Part shown: piece by piece, positions 20,901 to 33,600 of the stretch
Position numbering within the stretch: the stretch's first letter is position 1
Layout of the letters: each line of letters starts with the position of its first letter
Source: Xiphophorus maculatus
Taxonomy: Eukaryota > Chordata > Actinopteri > Cyprinodontiformes > Poeciliidae
NCBI RefSeq assembly: GCF_002775205.1
Contig: NC_036464.1
Coordinates: 2,448,501-2,512,500, forward strand
Direction of reading: 5' to 3'
DNA: 64,000 nucleotides
Notes under the pieces: model-generated
What the model saw: only the letters and a program-made list of their open reading frames with translations
What the model was told of the DNA's origin: nothing
Database searches by the model: none
Program-made: the position numbers and the translations under genes

Positions 20901-22030
20901 GAAAACTCTGGATTACTTTCAGTATTTTACTCGGTTTGATCTGCAGGAGTTTCTCTCGTTTTCATCCATTTTTGTTTTGGTAGTTTAACCAAAAGTTTGT
21001 GCAACTTTAAATTTAAGTTAAAAAAATGTAATTTATGTTGAATTTAGAAAGAATCTGAAATTTAAACACTTAAAAAGTGTCAGAAAGTAAAAACACGACT
21101 TTTGTTCATAAAATAGAAACCAGGTTTTTCTGTTTCAAATCAAACTGATGAATATTTTTGTGTTTTTGCTTCTTCAAACTAGAAGTTGTTCTGTTTTATC
21201 CACCAACTATCACAATAAGAGCAGCTGGGCTGTCAGGACTCCTCTGGTTCTTTGTTCTGGCCCATCAGAACCACAGTCTGTTTAGAGCTAAATAATCTGG
21301 GCCTGGTTCTGGTTCTGAAGCCTCTCACTCATGCAGATCCTTCGCTCTATCATCCGACCCCCAGCAGTCAATACCTTCACACGAATATGCAACCAGAGTC
21401 GATCAGCAACGATCCGACTCCACTGGTCCTCTGAACGGCAGGGACCAAAATCAGAACCAGCAGTAAACCAGTTTATTCCCACAAACTGGGAATAAACCAG
21501 GAAAAACAAGCAATAAACCAGAGAAATAATCCAGGAATAAACTGTAAACTAAAGCAGGAATAAAGCAGGAGGAGGTTTTCCCTCCACCGTGAGTCACAGC
21601 TTCAGCTTCGGCTGCGGACCCACGCAGGGAAGCTGCTTCTAAAAAAGGCCAGAATGAGTCCAGATGACGGATCCGACCCACAAATAAGGATTTGTTTTCA
21701 TTTTATGAAGATTCAGACCTGAAGCGTCTTTCAAACTGGAGGAAAACGGATAAAAACCTGAGAATCTGGCAGTGAGAACAGAAACATGCAGGTTCAGATC
21801 TGATGGTAAAGAATCAGGAACATCTCTGGGTTTAAACATGAGGTCAAGCTGAGGCCTCAAAGGTCACGGCGGCTCGGACAGCTGCTGCAGGTTCCACCTT
21901 CAGAACCTGCGGTTTGCTGCGTTTCTGTCTGTTTTTGTGTTTGTAAAAATGTTAGAGGGGCAGCAGGCGGAGAGCTGCTGCCCAACATGAAGACAAAGAT
22001 CCATATTAACAAAAACCCCGAGATGACAGA
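20901..22030. other. Intergenic DNA
   Basis: AT-rich, then mixed composition. It includes a run of AATAAACCAGGAATAAAC-like short repeats at about 21470-21570. No gene is recognised. Confidence 0.5.
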
Positions 22031-22035
22031 TGATT

Positions 22036-22205
22036 AATCGGCGCGGCGGGCTCTGCCGGGCCGCCGGACCCCCGGCTGACACCCAGAGCCGCTCCACACA
22101 AAACCACAAACCCCCCAGAGCCCCGGCGGCCCGCAGGAGCGTGGGCGAAGGGTGGACGAGGGCGCCGTCCCCACGGAGACGCGGCGCACTGGCGCACAGA
22201 GAGCG
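22036..22205. other. GC-rich island of unknown role
   Basis: About 170 bp of GC-rich sequence (GGCGCGGCGGGCTCTGCCGG and similar) between AT-rich flanks, about 1.8 kb upstream of egr2. Frames are open on both strands but look like composition effects. It could be a regulatory element. Confidence 0.3.
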
Positions 22206-22345
22206 GAAAATAAAGATGAGCTGCAGCAAAATCTGACAGGAACAGGAGAGGAGATCCAGTTTGTTTGCTGCAGAGCAACCGGAGTGTGTGGGAGGGTTTA
22301 CACGTCAGATCGGGTGTGTTTTCTGACTCCATTCACTGCACTCTG

Positions 22346-22379
22346 AGTGTGTGAGCGTGTGTGTGTGTGTGTGTGTGCT
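22346..22379. repeat. (TG)n microsatellite
   Basis: Short GTGT tract with GAGC interruptions. Confidence 0.85.
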
Positions 22380-22654
22380 GCTACCAAACCCCCATCTGCC
22401 ACGGGGTGGGCGGCTCGCCACACAGCGACAATGCACGGCAACATTTTTGGATCTGTGGGCGTTGAAAGGCTGCAGAGTCTCCTGCTCTCAGATTCAGCAC
22501 AAACAGATCAGACCGAACTGGATCCAGTTTCACCAGTTAAAATCTGAACAGTGCGGCAGGCCGATGTGGACAGACTCCTTACATTACTAGTGAATGTAAG
22601 GAGTGAACAAGTGAAAACATGCAGTTATAGTATTTATAGTATTATGGGATGGTT

Positions 22655-22710
22655 TTAGATCAGGGTGTCTAAAGTGCGGCTCGGGGCCATTTGTGGCCCT
22701 CAGAATGATT
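22655..22710 (+). mobile_element. Fragment of a hAT-like repeat end
   Basis: AGGGTGTCTAAAGTGCGGCT then GGGGCCATTTGTGGCCCT resembles the ends of common fish hAT-type non-autonomous elements. A second, inverted copy of this motif lies at 53567-53610. Only the end motif is recognisable. Confidence 0.45.
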
Positions 22711-23386
22711 CTGAGTGGAACTGCGGTTCTGGTTCTGCAGGAGGTTCCTTCTTGTTAAATGGATCCATTCTGTTCTGGTGTTGCCATGACGACGGCTCAG
22801 GATGAGGGACCGGTGCAAACCACAGGCCTCAGTTCAGGATGTAACTGGACTACATCAACTTTAAGGTCACAGATATTCAGTCAGGTCTGGACTCCAGAAC
22901 AGAATGGATCCATTGTAACAGAACCAGAACCAGAACCAGAGTGGTCAGCCATCAGACCTGGACTCTCAGAAACAGAGTCAAGTTATGGCAGCATTAACTA
23001 CTGATGATGCAGGAGGAGGAGAGCAGTAGGAGAAAACAGCAGAGGAAGAGTGGGCAGTTCCTCCAGCAGCCACTAGGGGGAAACCCACGGAGTTCAGGGA
23101 AACAGCCAGTCTGACATTTTAATGTCACAACAAAACCTTTAGACATAAAATCTAACTAACAAAGATAATCAGAGCAAAATCAAAATGTAGTTTTCAAATC
23201 ATGATTTAATTAATTAATGTAAAATATAAAAACCAACCAGCAGCAGCTGAAACATTTCTGGATACAGATGAGTTTTTATCACGTGATAGAAACTCATTCA
23301 GGATGAAAACCTGTTAGAGGTTCTGACGCTCATAATTTGTCAGATTAGACTTTGACTAGGCCACCTTCATTTTGGACTTTTGGTGT

Positions 23387-23446
23387 GATGGTTGGATGGT
23401 CAGATGGTTGGATGGTGAGATGGTTGGATGGTCAGATGGTTGGATG
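23387..23446. repeat. 16-bp minisatellite
   Basis: Almost four copies of GATGGTTGGATGGTCA with small changes. It lies about 590 bp upstream of the egr2 start. Confidence 0.9.
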
Positions 23447-23534
23447 TCTCGGGGTCCAGGCCGGCCTCCAGCTGCTCCCTGCCGGCGGTGTGTGGGCTCC
23501 TGGCCCCGCTCCTGGTCCCGCTCCGCCGGATTGC

Positions 23535-23880
23535 GGCCATATAAGCAGCCGGAGCTCCTGCCGCCTCACCGGAGGACCTTTTATGGAGACACGCGGCCGG
23601 AATTCCGAATCCCGCATCTCGTTTCCCTCTGAAAAAAATCGTGAAAATGATGCGTGATGATCTTGGGGAATAAATCCGTGACTTAAACCTGAACGCCTCA
23701 TTTAAAACCACTTTGGTCTTTTTATTTTTAATAATCCGGCTTCTGTCCTCACCGCGGCTCCACTTCTTCTATTTCTGGAGTTCCCTCTTTTTTTAAGGCC
23801 AAGTCCATATTTGGTCAGTGACGTCAAGGGACACCCAGAGATCCCCTTTATAAGCATCGTGAGGCGCGTGGGAGCCGTTA
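23535..23880 (+). promoter_or_regulatory. egr2 promoter with SRE, CRE and TATA motifs
   Basis: Two exact CArG boxes are seen: CCTTTTATGG at 23577-23586 and CCATATTTGG at 23805-23814. An imperfect one (CCATATAAGC) lies near 23538. A full CRE, TGACGTCA, is at 23819-23826, and a TATA-like TTTATAAG at 23847-23854 lies about 120 bp before the start codon. Serum-response factor plus CREB control is the known mode for EGR immediate-early genes, so this layout predicts rapid induction by growth factors or activity. Confidence 0.8.
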
Positions 23881-23881
23881 A

Positions 23882-25129
<1,248 letters not shown>

Positions 25130-25642
25130 AATCTACCACCATTTCACAGAAAATGTCGTTTTTAGCAGAAACCATCTCGTTATTTATGAACTTAATCTGC
25201 AACAATGAGCAGAAACCTCCACCAAGTTTAGTTTAGATGACAGAGTAGATTGAGCAGCTAGAAGAGTCTCACGTTCTGGTCCAGGACCTTCCTGTCTGTG
25301 TTCTGATGCTCTCAGGGACCCAAACAGCCCAGATTAGACATGAACTCAGCAACACGTGGCTCCGTCATCTCAAAGGCCCAAATCCCAACTTCTTCATGCA
25401 GTCAAACGTAGAATCAGTTCCTCCTCCACGTAGCTCAGGTGGTTCGGTCTCTGGAAGACATGTTGAATGTTTCAGTTTCAGTTTGTTTGCTCAGGAAGTG
25501 AACTGGAAGGACGATCTGCAACTTTCACTGGATTTCAGGTTTTTACCTGATGAATGTAGGAGGAGAAGTCAGAGTCCAGGCCGAAAAGCTTCTTATGCAA
25601 ACGTGACGAGAACTAAAGCAGCTTCTTGTTGATGCAAATAAA
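25130..25642 (+). terminator. egr2 3' UTR with poly(A) signal
   Basis: AATAAA at 25637-25642 follows the stop by about 510 nt. TTATTTATGAAC near 25180 is an ATTTA-type element, in line with the short mRNA life of immediate-early genes. The UTR end is inferred. Confidence 0.55.
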
Positions 25643-25749
25643 TGTTGGTTTTGTTCAGGAGGTTCTGGTGATTTGTTGTTTCTAGACAATCTGAACCAAA
25701 ACTGATTTGGTTCTGGCTGCATTGGGGGAAACCAGAGACACAACTAGAC

Positions 25750-26120
25750 TGGTCACTCAGCATGGTGCCTTCAGGGTTCGTACATCTTACAGGGAACTTG
25801 CACAGAGTAGATAGAAGCTGGTTTACAGTCATTTCTCAGGGATCTTTGGGGAACTGAAAGTGTATGTTTACCCCTACAGAGGACATCTGGGGTACTTACT
25901 GCACATGTTCAGATGGGAACTGAACAGGGTTATACTCAGCAGGAACAGGAAACACATCAGCAGTAAAATGAAGGAATTATCCGAATTTCTTGGGTGGGAG
26001 AGTCTGAATAGTCTTGGCATCGGGTGGATCAGCACCAGGAGGCAGGTCCTGCTGGCAGAACATGAATAAAAGGAAAATGTTCATGGTGAATCTGACATGT
26101 TTAATCTTAATCTTTATCCA

Positions 26121-26152
<32 letters not shown>

Positions 26153-27850
26153 CCCCCTTTTTGATGCTGCTCTGGGCAAATGCCCAAATGGTCCCTATCA
26201 ACAACGTGGGTACATTCGGTCCAGTACCTTCTGGTTGGTATGTACTGGGAACTTAAAGGTATTTATTTACACAGTACATCCAATGTGCTACTTTTTCTAA
26301 TACGTACAGGTACCATGATACCTACAGGGTAAATATAACCAAATATTTTACAGATGACTTATGTGTTACTTTCTGTCAGGTATATTCCTGTTTCTAACTA
26401 CTTACCTCTATACTTCAGAGATGTATGTATGAGGCACATACTACAGTATTTAAAAGTTTATTGCAGGCCACATTTAAATCTCTTTGGGGGTAAAGCTAGT
26501 CTGTTTCATTCCTAACCTATGGTTAACTCAAGTGGAACCTACTGGATGTTGTATTTTAGCATTTCTTCCTGAAAGTCTGCCTGTGTAGATCTGGACACAG
26601 ATGGGTTTTAACGGCTACTTTCGTTGTACAAACAGTTCTGTAAAATCCTGCTATGCAGGTAAAATATAAGTAGTGTTAAAATCCTAATCAGTGTAAACTC
26701 TGTACCTACCAGGTGAGTAGAGAAACCGACAGGGTGGTGGAGGCCGTCTGGCGCTTTCTTACTTACTGAACGCTGATCACAACAAACCGACTCAAACTAC
26801 AGGAAGCTGCAGGCATCTGAAGTGTCTGTACTTCACCATTAGCTTATAAAGTGAATATTCTCACACACAGCCCTGTATGGTCCTGGTGTTTAAAGACTAA
26901 TGGACAGTTAGATAATACTGCCTCGTTTCCACTCAGCGGTATGGCACAGGTCGGTGCGGTTCGGTACAGGAGAGTGTTTCCACCGCTAGTTTAAATGGAG
27001 TTAAACCCAAACACTTAATGTTGCACCATAGTCTGATGACAAACGGACTCTCACCAGTGCAGAGGTTCTCAACTCCAGTCCGTAAGGAGTTTAGAAACTT
27101 TTAGATGTACAACAAACCTCAATCAAATGCCTGAATCAGTTAAAATCGCCAGATTTCTACTGATGACTATTTTACTCAGGTGTGTTCAAGCAGAGACATC
27201 TAGAAGTTACCAGACACCGACTCTAGAAACCTGGGTTTGAAGACACCTGAGCTGGTATATCTCATGTTCGCTGCAAGCAGTGATGTTTTTCTGTCCCCCA
27301 ACCAATGGACAGTGTTGACTGACGCCATTCGCTCCATCCTAACTGTACCAAACCATATGGACCAACAACTGAAGGGAGTCCAGGACTGGTGAGGTACAGA
27401 TCAGTTCTATGAACTACTTCTTAATGGGAACAGACTGAAGTGTCTACGGAAACTTGTACACACTTCCATCTTCTTCCACTCACCTTCTACCTTTAGATCA
27501 CCGTTTCTCAGGTCCAGTCCTCAGAGATCACTACCCAGCGTATTTTAGATGTGTCTGTTCCAGAACACCTGATTCATGAAACCAAGAGAAGCCTGTTAGT
27601 CACCCACTTATTCGAGCCAGGTGTGTGGCAGGAGGGAAACACCTACAACATGCAGGCCAGTCTGGAGCTGAGAAACATGGCTATTTTATGAGGTACTCAC
27701 AAGGTACCAGTAGGAAACTTCCAGTAGGTCATTTCCTGGGCTCCTCTACCCTAAAGTCCTTGGTTGTATATATTCTGTAGGTCTAGACTGCACCAAGTGG
27801 TATCCTAGAAACACCCTGTAGGTATTCAGTAAAGGTCAAGAACTGAAACC
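25750..27850. repeat. Degenerate region rich in GTACC/TACAGG motifs
   Basis: Motifs such as GGTACCATGATACCTACAGG, TACTGGGAACTT, ACAGGGAACTT, CAAGGTACCAGTAGG and CTGTAGGTATTC recur through about 2 kb without clean periodicity. This suggests a very old tandem array or a decayed transposon. No coding frame was found. Confidence 0.4.
26124..26151. repeat. (TG)n microsatellite
   Basis: Fourteen TG units within the GTACC-rich region. Confidence 0.9.
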
Positions 27851-29040
27851 ATTAATCAAATCACTGGACACTAAAAAACACAATTTTGACAGAATAACAC
27901 TCAGAGTTAAAAATAAGCCAGAACTGTATTAAAAATATATACATTTTGCACTTAGAATAATAATAAGCAGCTTTAGCTTCACCTGGTTCAAATTCTGTGG
28001 AAAAAAAATCCTATTGAGCAAATCTTCATAACTTTATTCAAAATCAGATCAGCTTTGCACCGTACTGATGGAGACCTAAGAAAGGCTGAGATCTTTACAT
28101 GTTAATGTTAGATTTTCTTAGTTGAACCTTTTTTTAGTTTTTAGGATCTAAATTGGGCAAAAACTTATGTTGTAATTAATTTTAGCTGATTAAAGCACTG
28201 AAGAGATTTTTACCTGGGCAGATTTAAAATGTCAAAGTTTTGATCTACTTTCCTAAATACCAGGAGTCAAATCTCTTCAATCTGTCATCAAACATCGATC
28301 AAAGAACATAAATCTATCAGTTATCAGCTCATTTATCTGCTTCCTGTTCCCTCCTCCGCCACACGGTGGCAGCAGCGATCTCTCTAGATCATTTTAGAAA
28401 GAAGTGAACTTCTAAAAACTGGAGTTTTATTTATTCTACACAGCTTAAAACCGAGGCTGAGACAAAATCATGTTGATTATCTTTATTTTGGAATCAGGCA
28501 GACAGCTTTAACCTGCACAGATCCACAGAACCACCCAGAACCCCAGCAGAATCTCAAAGTTTTGATTTAATGCAGCAACCATCACATCCAGGTTCCCTGA
28601 GGATCTCAGAGATAAAAACCACAGAGTCCAGATGAGAGGAGAAATCTGGGCTTTCTTTCTGTGGCTGAAGGCAGGAAGACGAGTCGGCGGCTGCAGCCTG
28701 GAGGTTACTTGGTTCAAAGCTGCTTCCTTCATGCAAACGCTGGAATAAACAGCAGTGGAGCCGAAACGAATCAGATGGACGGATAAATCAGAGCGCAAAC
28801 TGCTGAGATCAGGAAAGAAAACTGATTTTAATTCATCTCTCCTGGTCTGAAAATGTTCAGTTATAGAGCAGCAAACGTCTCCTCTGGGTGTGTTGTTTAA
28901 TTATTACTAAAAACATAAAGCGTGTCATAAAGTCCAGCTCTGGAGCAGCAGATCACAGGTCAGGTCTGCACAGATTAATGACTGACTGCCTGCAGGAAAA
29001 CTCACATTCTGAGTCACAATTATGTTTCATTTGGGTCAGA
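27851..29040. other. Intergenic DNA between egr2 and the ado-side repeat
   Basis: AT-rich; no gene, RNA or repeat family recognised. Confidence 0.5.
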
Positions 29041-29043
29041 ACA

Positions 29044-29736
29044 ACAGAACTACTTTACAATGAGGCTCCTCTTTACAGATGGCTAATAAATATTTCATAG
29101 ATATGTTAATTACTACTTTATAAACCATTAATTAAAGGAGATAAGGAGAAAAACTATTGTTGAGCCTGTATATTTTATCTAGTTATTATACTACTTCGCA
29201 CAATAAGCATTTGTAAATGTTTCATTTAGCATGTAGCCTAAATAAAACAATAACAGTTTCTAATGATTCATTAAGTGTTAATAGATGAATGGTAACATTT
29301 TTACTAGGTGCAGAAAAAATGATTCTGTAGAGAATCGCAATAATGAAACGACTCAAAATGCTCAAAAATCATTTTCAGTCTGCTTCATTTATTGTAAAAT
29401 GATATTATGAATAATTGTTTGACATGTTTGTTTTGACTTAAGGAAAAACGTAATGCTGCAGATTTAAGTTACAGAATTTTATGCACAAAAATATTCATGT
29501 TTAAATATAAACTGATGGATTTGATATATATTTGATATATGAAATAAATGTTTTTATCAGACTTGTCAGGAACAGTTTAAACAGAATCTCTAGACCGCTT
29601 TAATCGAAAGTCGTTTTGAATCGAATTCTAAAAATCGGAATGAATCTGAACACTGAAAGATTTGCATCTCTAATATCTCTAAACTATTTATTAGCCATCT
29701 ATAAGGGGAGCTTTATTCTAAAGTGGTACCAGAATA
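29044..29736. mobile_element. Inverted-repeat DNA element abutting the ado 3' end
   Basis: The left end (ACTTTACAATGAGGCTCC ... AGATGGCTAATAAAT at 29050-29092) is repeated inverted at the right end (29680-29736, ATTTATTAGCCATCT ... GGAGCTTTATTCTAAAGT). The interior holds TTTATAAACCATTAATTAAA, typical of a widespread teleost non-autonomous element. No transposase and no certain target duplication are seen. It ends about 75 bp from the ado stop codon. Confidence 0.65.
29712..29717 (-). terminator. Candidate ado polyadenylation signal inside a transposon end
   Basis: AATAAA on the minus strand about 95 bp after the ado stop codon. It lies within the right terminal repeat of the neighbouring element, so ado may use a transposon-derived signal. 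Confidence 0.5.
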
Positions 29737-29809
29737 AGTCTGGCCAGGTCCGTGAAGCCCGGTACGGGACCTGGGCCAGGTCCATTTAACCCGGTCCGGT
29801 CCGGGCGGA

Positions 29810-30571
29810 TCACAGGTGCACCTCCGGGCCGGGGTACGGCTCCCCTCCGCACCAGAAATGAGGCGGCTGGGAGATCTCCATGAGCCAGACCTCCTTCTCT
29901 TTCCCGTCCGCGGAGTTCGGTTCCGAATTGGTGAGAACCTGGTAGTAGTGGCAGTCCCTGCCGTCGTCCGGGTCATACGGCGGGGCCAGAATATCCATGA
30001 ACGCCGTCGGCCCGTCCACGGCGTCGATCTGGTGAAGGTTGTCCCGCTCCGGAGAGAGGACGCAGGGGCCGCTCTCCTCCGTGTATTCGGCGGAGGACCG
30101 CAGCACGGAGCGCCGCAGAGCGCCCATCTGCGCCGGGGGCAGCGGCGGCGCCGCCTGCGTCCCGCCGCCGTGCCGCTCCAGCCGGTCGAAGCAGCTGATC
30201 CTGACCTTCCCGTAGAGGACTTTGAGCACGCCGTGCATGCCCGGATGGTCGTGCAGCGGGATGGAGGCGCCGCTTTTCAGCAGGAACACCCCCATGCTGA
30301 ACTGGTCCGTCTCGCAGATGTGCATGTAGGTGACCGGCGGCACTCCGTGGTGGTACGGGTTCGGCCGCGGCGCGCTGTCCTCGGCTCTCCGCGGGACGAG
30401 CTTCAGGTCAGCCGCTCTGACTTCCGTCATCAGGCTTTTCAGCTTACCGTGGTTCTCTACGAAGGACTTTCCGCTCTCCTCACCGAGTCCTGGTGGGTTC
30501 CTGAAGGTGACCAGAGCCTGTCGGGCTATTCTCTGGACGATGGAAGTCATGGTACTGTCGCTTGGCATCAT
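29810..30571 (-). CDS. ado: 2-aminoethanethiol (cysteamine) dioxygenase
   Basis: Non-haem Fe(II) thiol dioxygenase that oxidises cysteamine to hypotaurine and N-terminal cysteines of proteins such as RGS4/5, acting as an oxygen sensor in the cytosol. A single intronless frame gives 253 aa (human 270). The iron ligands are His107 and His109 in IPLHDHPGMHG and His180 in DNLHQIDAV. Cys207 and Tyr209 in RDCHYY match the human Cys220-Tyr222 cross-link pair. The ends are conserved too (QRIARQA near the start, FWCGGEPYPGP near the end). Two consecutive Met codons start the frame; the second aligns with the human start. It lies beside egr2 as in other vertebrates. The local GC content is high, with a CpG island over the gene. 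Confidence 0.97.
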   Translation of the reverse strand: MMPSDSTMTSIVQRIARQALVTFRNPPGLGEESGKSFVENHGKLKSLMTEVRAADLKLVPRRAEDSAPRPNPYHHGVPPVTYMHICETDQFSMGVFLLKSGASIPLHDHPGMHGVLKVLYGKVRISCFDRLERHGGGTQAAPPLPPAQMGALRRSVLRSSAEYTEESGPCVLSPERDNLHQIDAVDGPTAFMDILAPPYDPDDGRDCHYYQVLTNSEPNSADGKEKEVWLMEISQPPHFWCGGEPYPGPEVHL

Positions 30572-30649
30572 CCCGGATCAGGAGCGCAGCTGCCCGGCTC
30601 CGCTGCCTGCTGTTAGCCGTAGCCCCTCTGCTAGCTTCAAAGACAGTTT

Positions 30650-33600
30650 ATTGACAAGATGCTCCACTCCGCTGTCAAACCGCTTCGAACTGAAGGACCT
30701 TTGCTCGGAACCGAACTGTTTAAAATGATTTTACAAAATTAAAATTAAACAAGTTTCAGTCTAAACATTAAACATTTAAACAGAATATTCATCATACTTA
30801 CAATGAATACGATTCTATGGTAAAGCGACTTTATGGATAACACGTCCTGATGTTCGTTTAGTAGCTTTGTTATTTTATAAACACATTAATGTTTAAATGT
30901 TTCGGAAAAAATTACGAAATTCATAATAATTTCTGAATCTATGACCTTTAGGCATAAAATCTGAATTTAACGGTCACTTCGAAACCCCATTTTTAAATAA
31001 CTGTCAAACACGTCCGCACCAGGCAGCTCGAACGCAGAGAATCATGGGAGATGTAGTTATATATATATATATTTTAGATAAAAAAGCTCTACTTTCTTGT
31101 CACAAAGTAAAATTAACTTGAAATACTGATAGAGAAGACTTAATACAGTTTTAGTACTTTATTTAAAAAATGACTAAATGATTACTGTCAATATGTTTGC
31201 TAGTTTGAGATTGAGCTTCCGAAAGGATACACTACATTTCCCAAGATGCCACAGACGGCATAGCGATAACCAGCTATTCCTCGAATACAAGCGGTTAGGC
31301 AGTGAAAACAAGTTGTCTTTCTGTCAAACTGTGTCAAGTTTGATGCTTATAGATCAGAAACTGAAACAAAAAGCGACTGTGTGTCGGACTGATACTAACA
31401 GAGACCCTGAAGATCCCATTTTAAACTGGTTTCATCTGGTGTCTAATTTCAGGAGCCTTTTTATGCATCACAGAAAGCATAAAAAAATAAGATTCTCCAG
31501 GGAGAGATGATTATACAACACATAACTGCAAGGATTTATAAAAACAAGTGTTGGATCCACATGGTAGAATTTATTTTTAAAAAATTCTCTGACCAACAAG
31601 GCTTGAAATCTCCACACAGTGTAAATTTGTGTAAATCTGCAAAGAAATGTTACTGAAGGTCCTAGATCAGGGGGTCAACGACCTTTGCAACTTTTCAGTC
31701 CAGCTAAACCAAATTTATTTAGAGTTGCAACACCACTCTTCAAAATAAAATAATTTTTTATAGAACCAACTAAAGGAAATTTGTTCCATTTTTCAATTAT
31801 TAAAAACAGCAACTTGTTTTATGTTATGTTTTGTGGAAATATTTTGCAGATGGTGAATGAAAATGCTCAAGAAAAAGTGCTAAAGATATTATCACCTTAA
31901 CTTTTATAAACATATTTAATTTCTTTAGCATTTTTAGCCAAATAGCTTCCATTTCATTGACAATAAGTCCTTTTAGCTTCACATTGATGATCATGACTGA
32001 CCTCAGGTACCTCAAGTATTTCAGAGCCTTTCCCAACACTTATAGAAAACTACAGATTCCAAGATCATTAGTTAAAGAAACTGTTCAGCAAATACATCAA
32101 GTTTTTTCACCATATTGAAAAATCCCCTTCAGACTGAAGGAAACGTTCATTGACCCTCCTGCACTCTGTAACAGGTGATTTCAAAACAAACCAGGGGAAG
32201 ATAACATGTTTTCCTTTACTAATCAGTCTTTCAATTGATTTTAAAGCTCAGCTGTTTTTGTAGTCTTCAATAACGCAGCACATGAGCAAAACTAACTCTG
32301 GAGAGTTAAACATGTTTTCATAAGCCCACCAAATCCTTAACACTTCTAAATGCTTATAACTGCCTATTTTAATAGTTTTAACACCAAATATACCTTAATA
32401 TACATTAATACACACAGTAGAAACCATCATAGCACTACCTTAGAAGCTCACATTTACCGTCTTCCTTATCTCAGTAACTGGTAGTAGTAGCTCAGGAAAA
32501 AGGACTAAGGAAATGAATGGCACTCCTGGATTAGCTGCATTAAGCCGAGATAGGCCAGCTTCCAAAGCTGCATTTTATTTTGAATATTTTAGATATGCTC
32601 TGTGAGAAAAAAAATCAGCAGATAGGAAAATTTTCCCAGATTCAAACTGCTGCATCCTGGGTGCCCAAATTAGCGTTAACATAGATCCTTCCTCCCAGCT
32701 GTTAGACTCTATAACTGTCACTGCTTCCAACAAAATCAATGTCACTTACTGTAAATAGTCTGTTTTACAGCACAAATACACGACCACACTTTGTAATTTC
32801 TGGTTAAAGTAACCTATCCACTTATACATTCCTCTGGATCAGAGAGTGCTATTTTTAAAACCTACACAGTGTGTTGAAATGTGTTTACAGTACAATATGC
32901 TATTCTTTATTCTGTTTTTATGTATTTAATATTTTTTTTATCTTTGTGTGAATCTACTTGCACTGCATCACCTGTCACTTTGCTGCTGTTGCCCTCCTAT
33001 GGCACAACAAAGGTCATTTCTATAAAAGAATAATATTTGGAGAGTTATGTTCCAGATAAAAATTAGGCAGCAGTCCACCGTGGCGTTAGAAAAACTGGCC
33101 TTAATATCACATAATAGAGAAAAACACAACACTATATTTCCAAATAACAATCATTTCCTGGTCTGGCGGGACAACAGCAGGTGTCTCTGACTGATAAAAA
33201 CCTTTAAATCTGCTCACAGATTTATTTGTTTTGCTTGGACAGATCAAAGCAGACAGAAAGAGAGGATCCGCGACCCGCTTCACACCAGAACCGGATGTAT
33301 AAACCACATGCTAGGCTTTTCCCACACATGAAGGAAAAGGAAGCACCTCAACCATGATGTCAGATTCCCATCAGTGGTTTTACGGTTCACTTCTCTAAAA
33401 AATAAACAGCATGTGAATACATTATTCAGCCAATAAACAAAAAGCAGAGGCTTGAGATAGGAGATAAATCGGCCTAATTGTCTTAATGTTGGGAGATCAG
33501 CTGATTAAATGGTAAATCAATCTGATCCACCGATCTTATCAACCTCCGCAAAGTTCTGAAAACGAGTCACTGTTTCCTTTTACTCTGCTGCCGACTTGTC

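Noticed and set aside
29816-30616. 266-codon open frame opposite ado
   Set aside because: Same composition effect; the minus-strand frame holds all catalytic residues of ADO.
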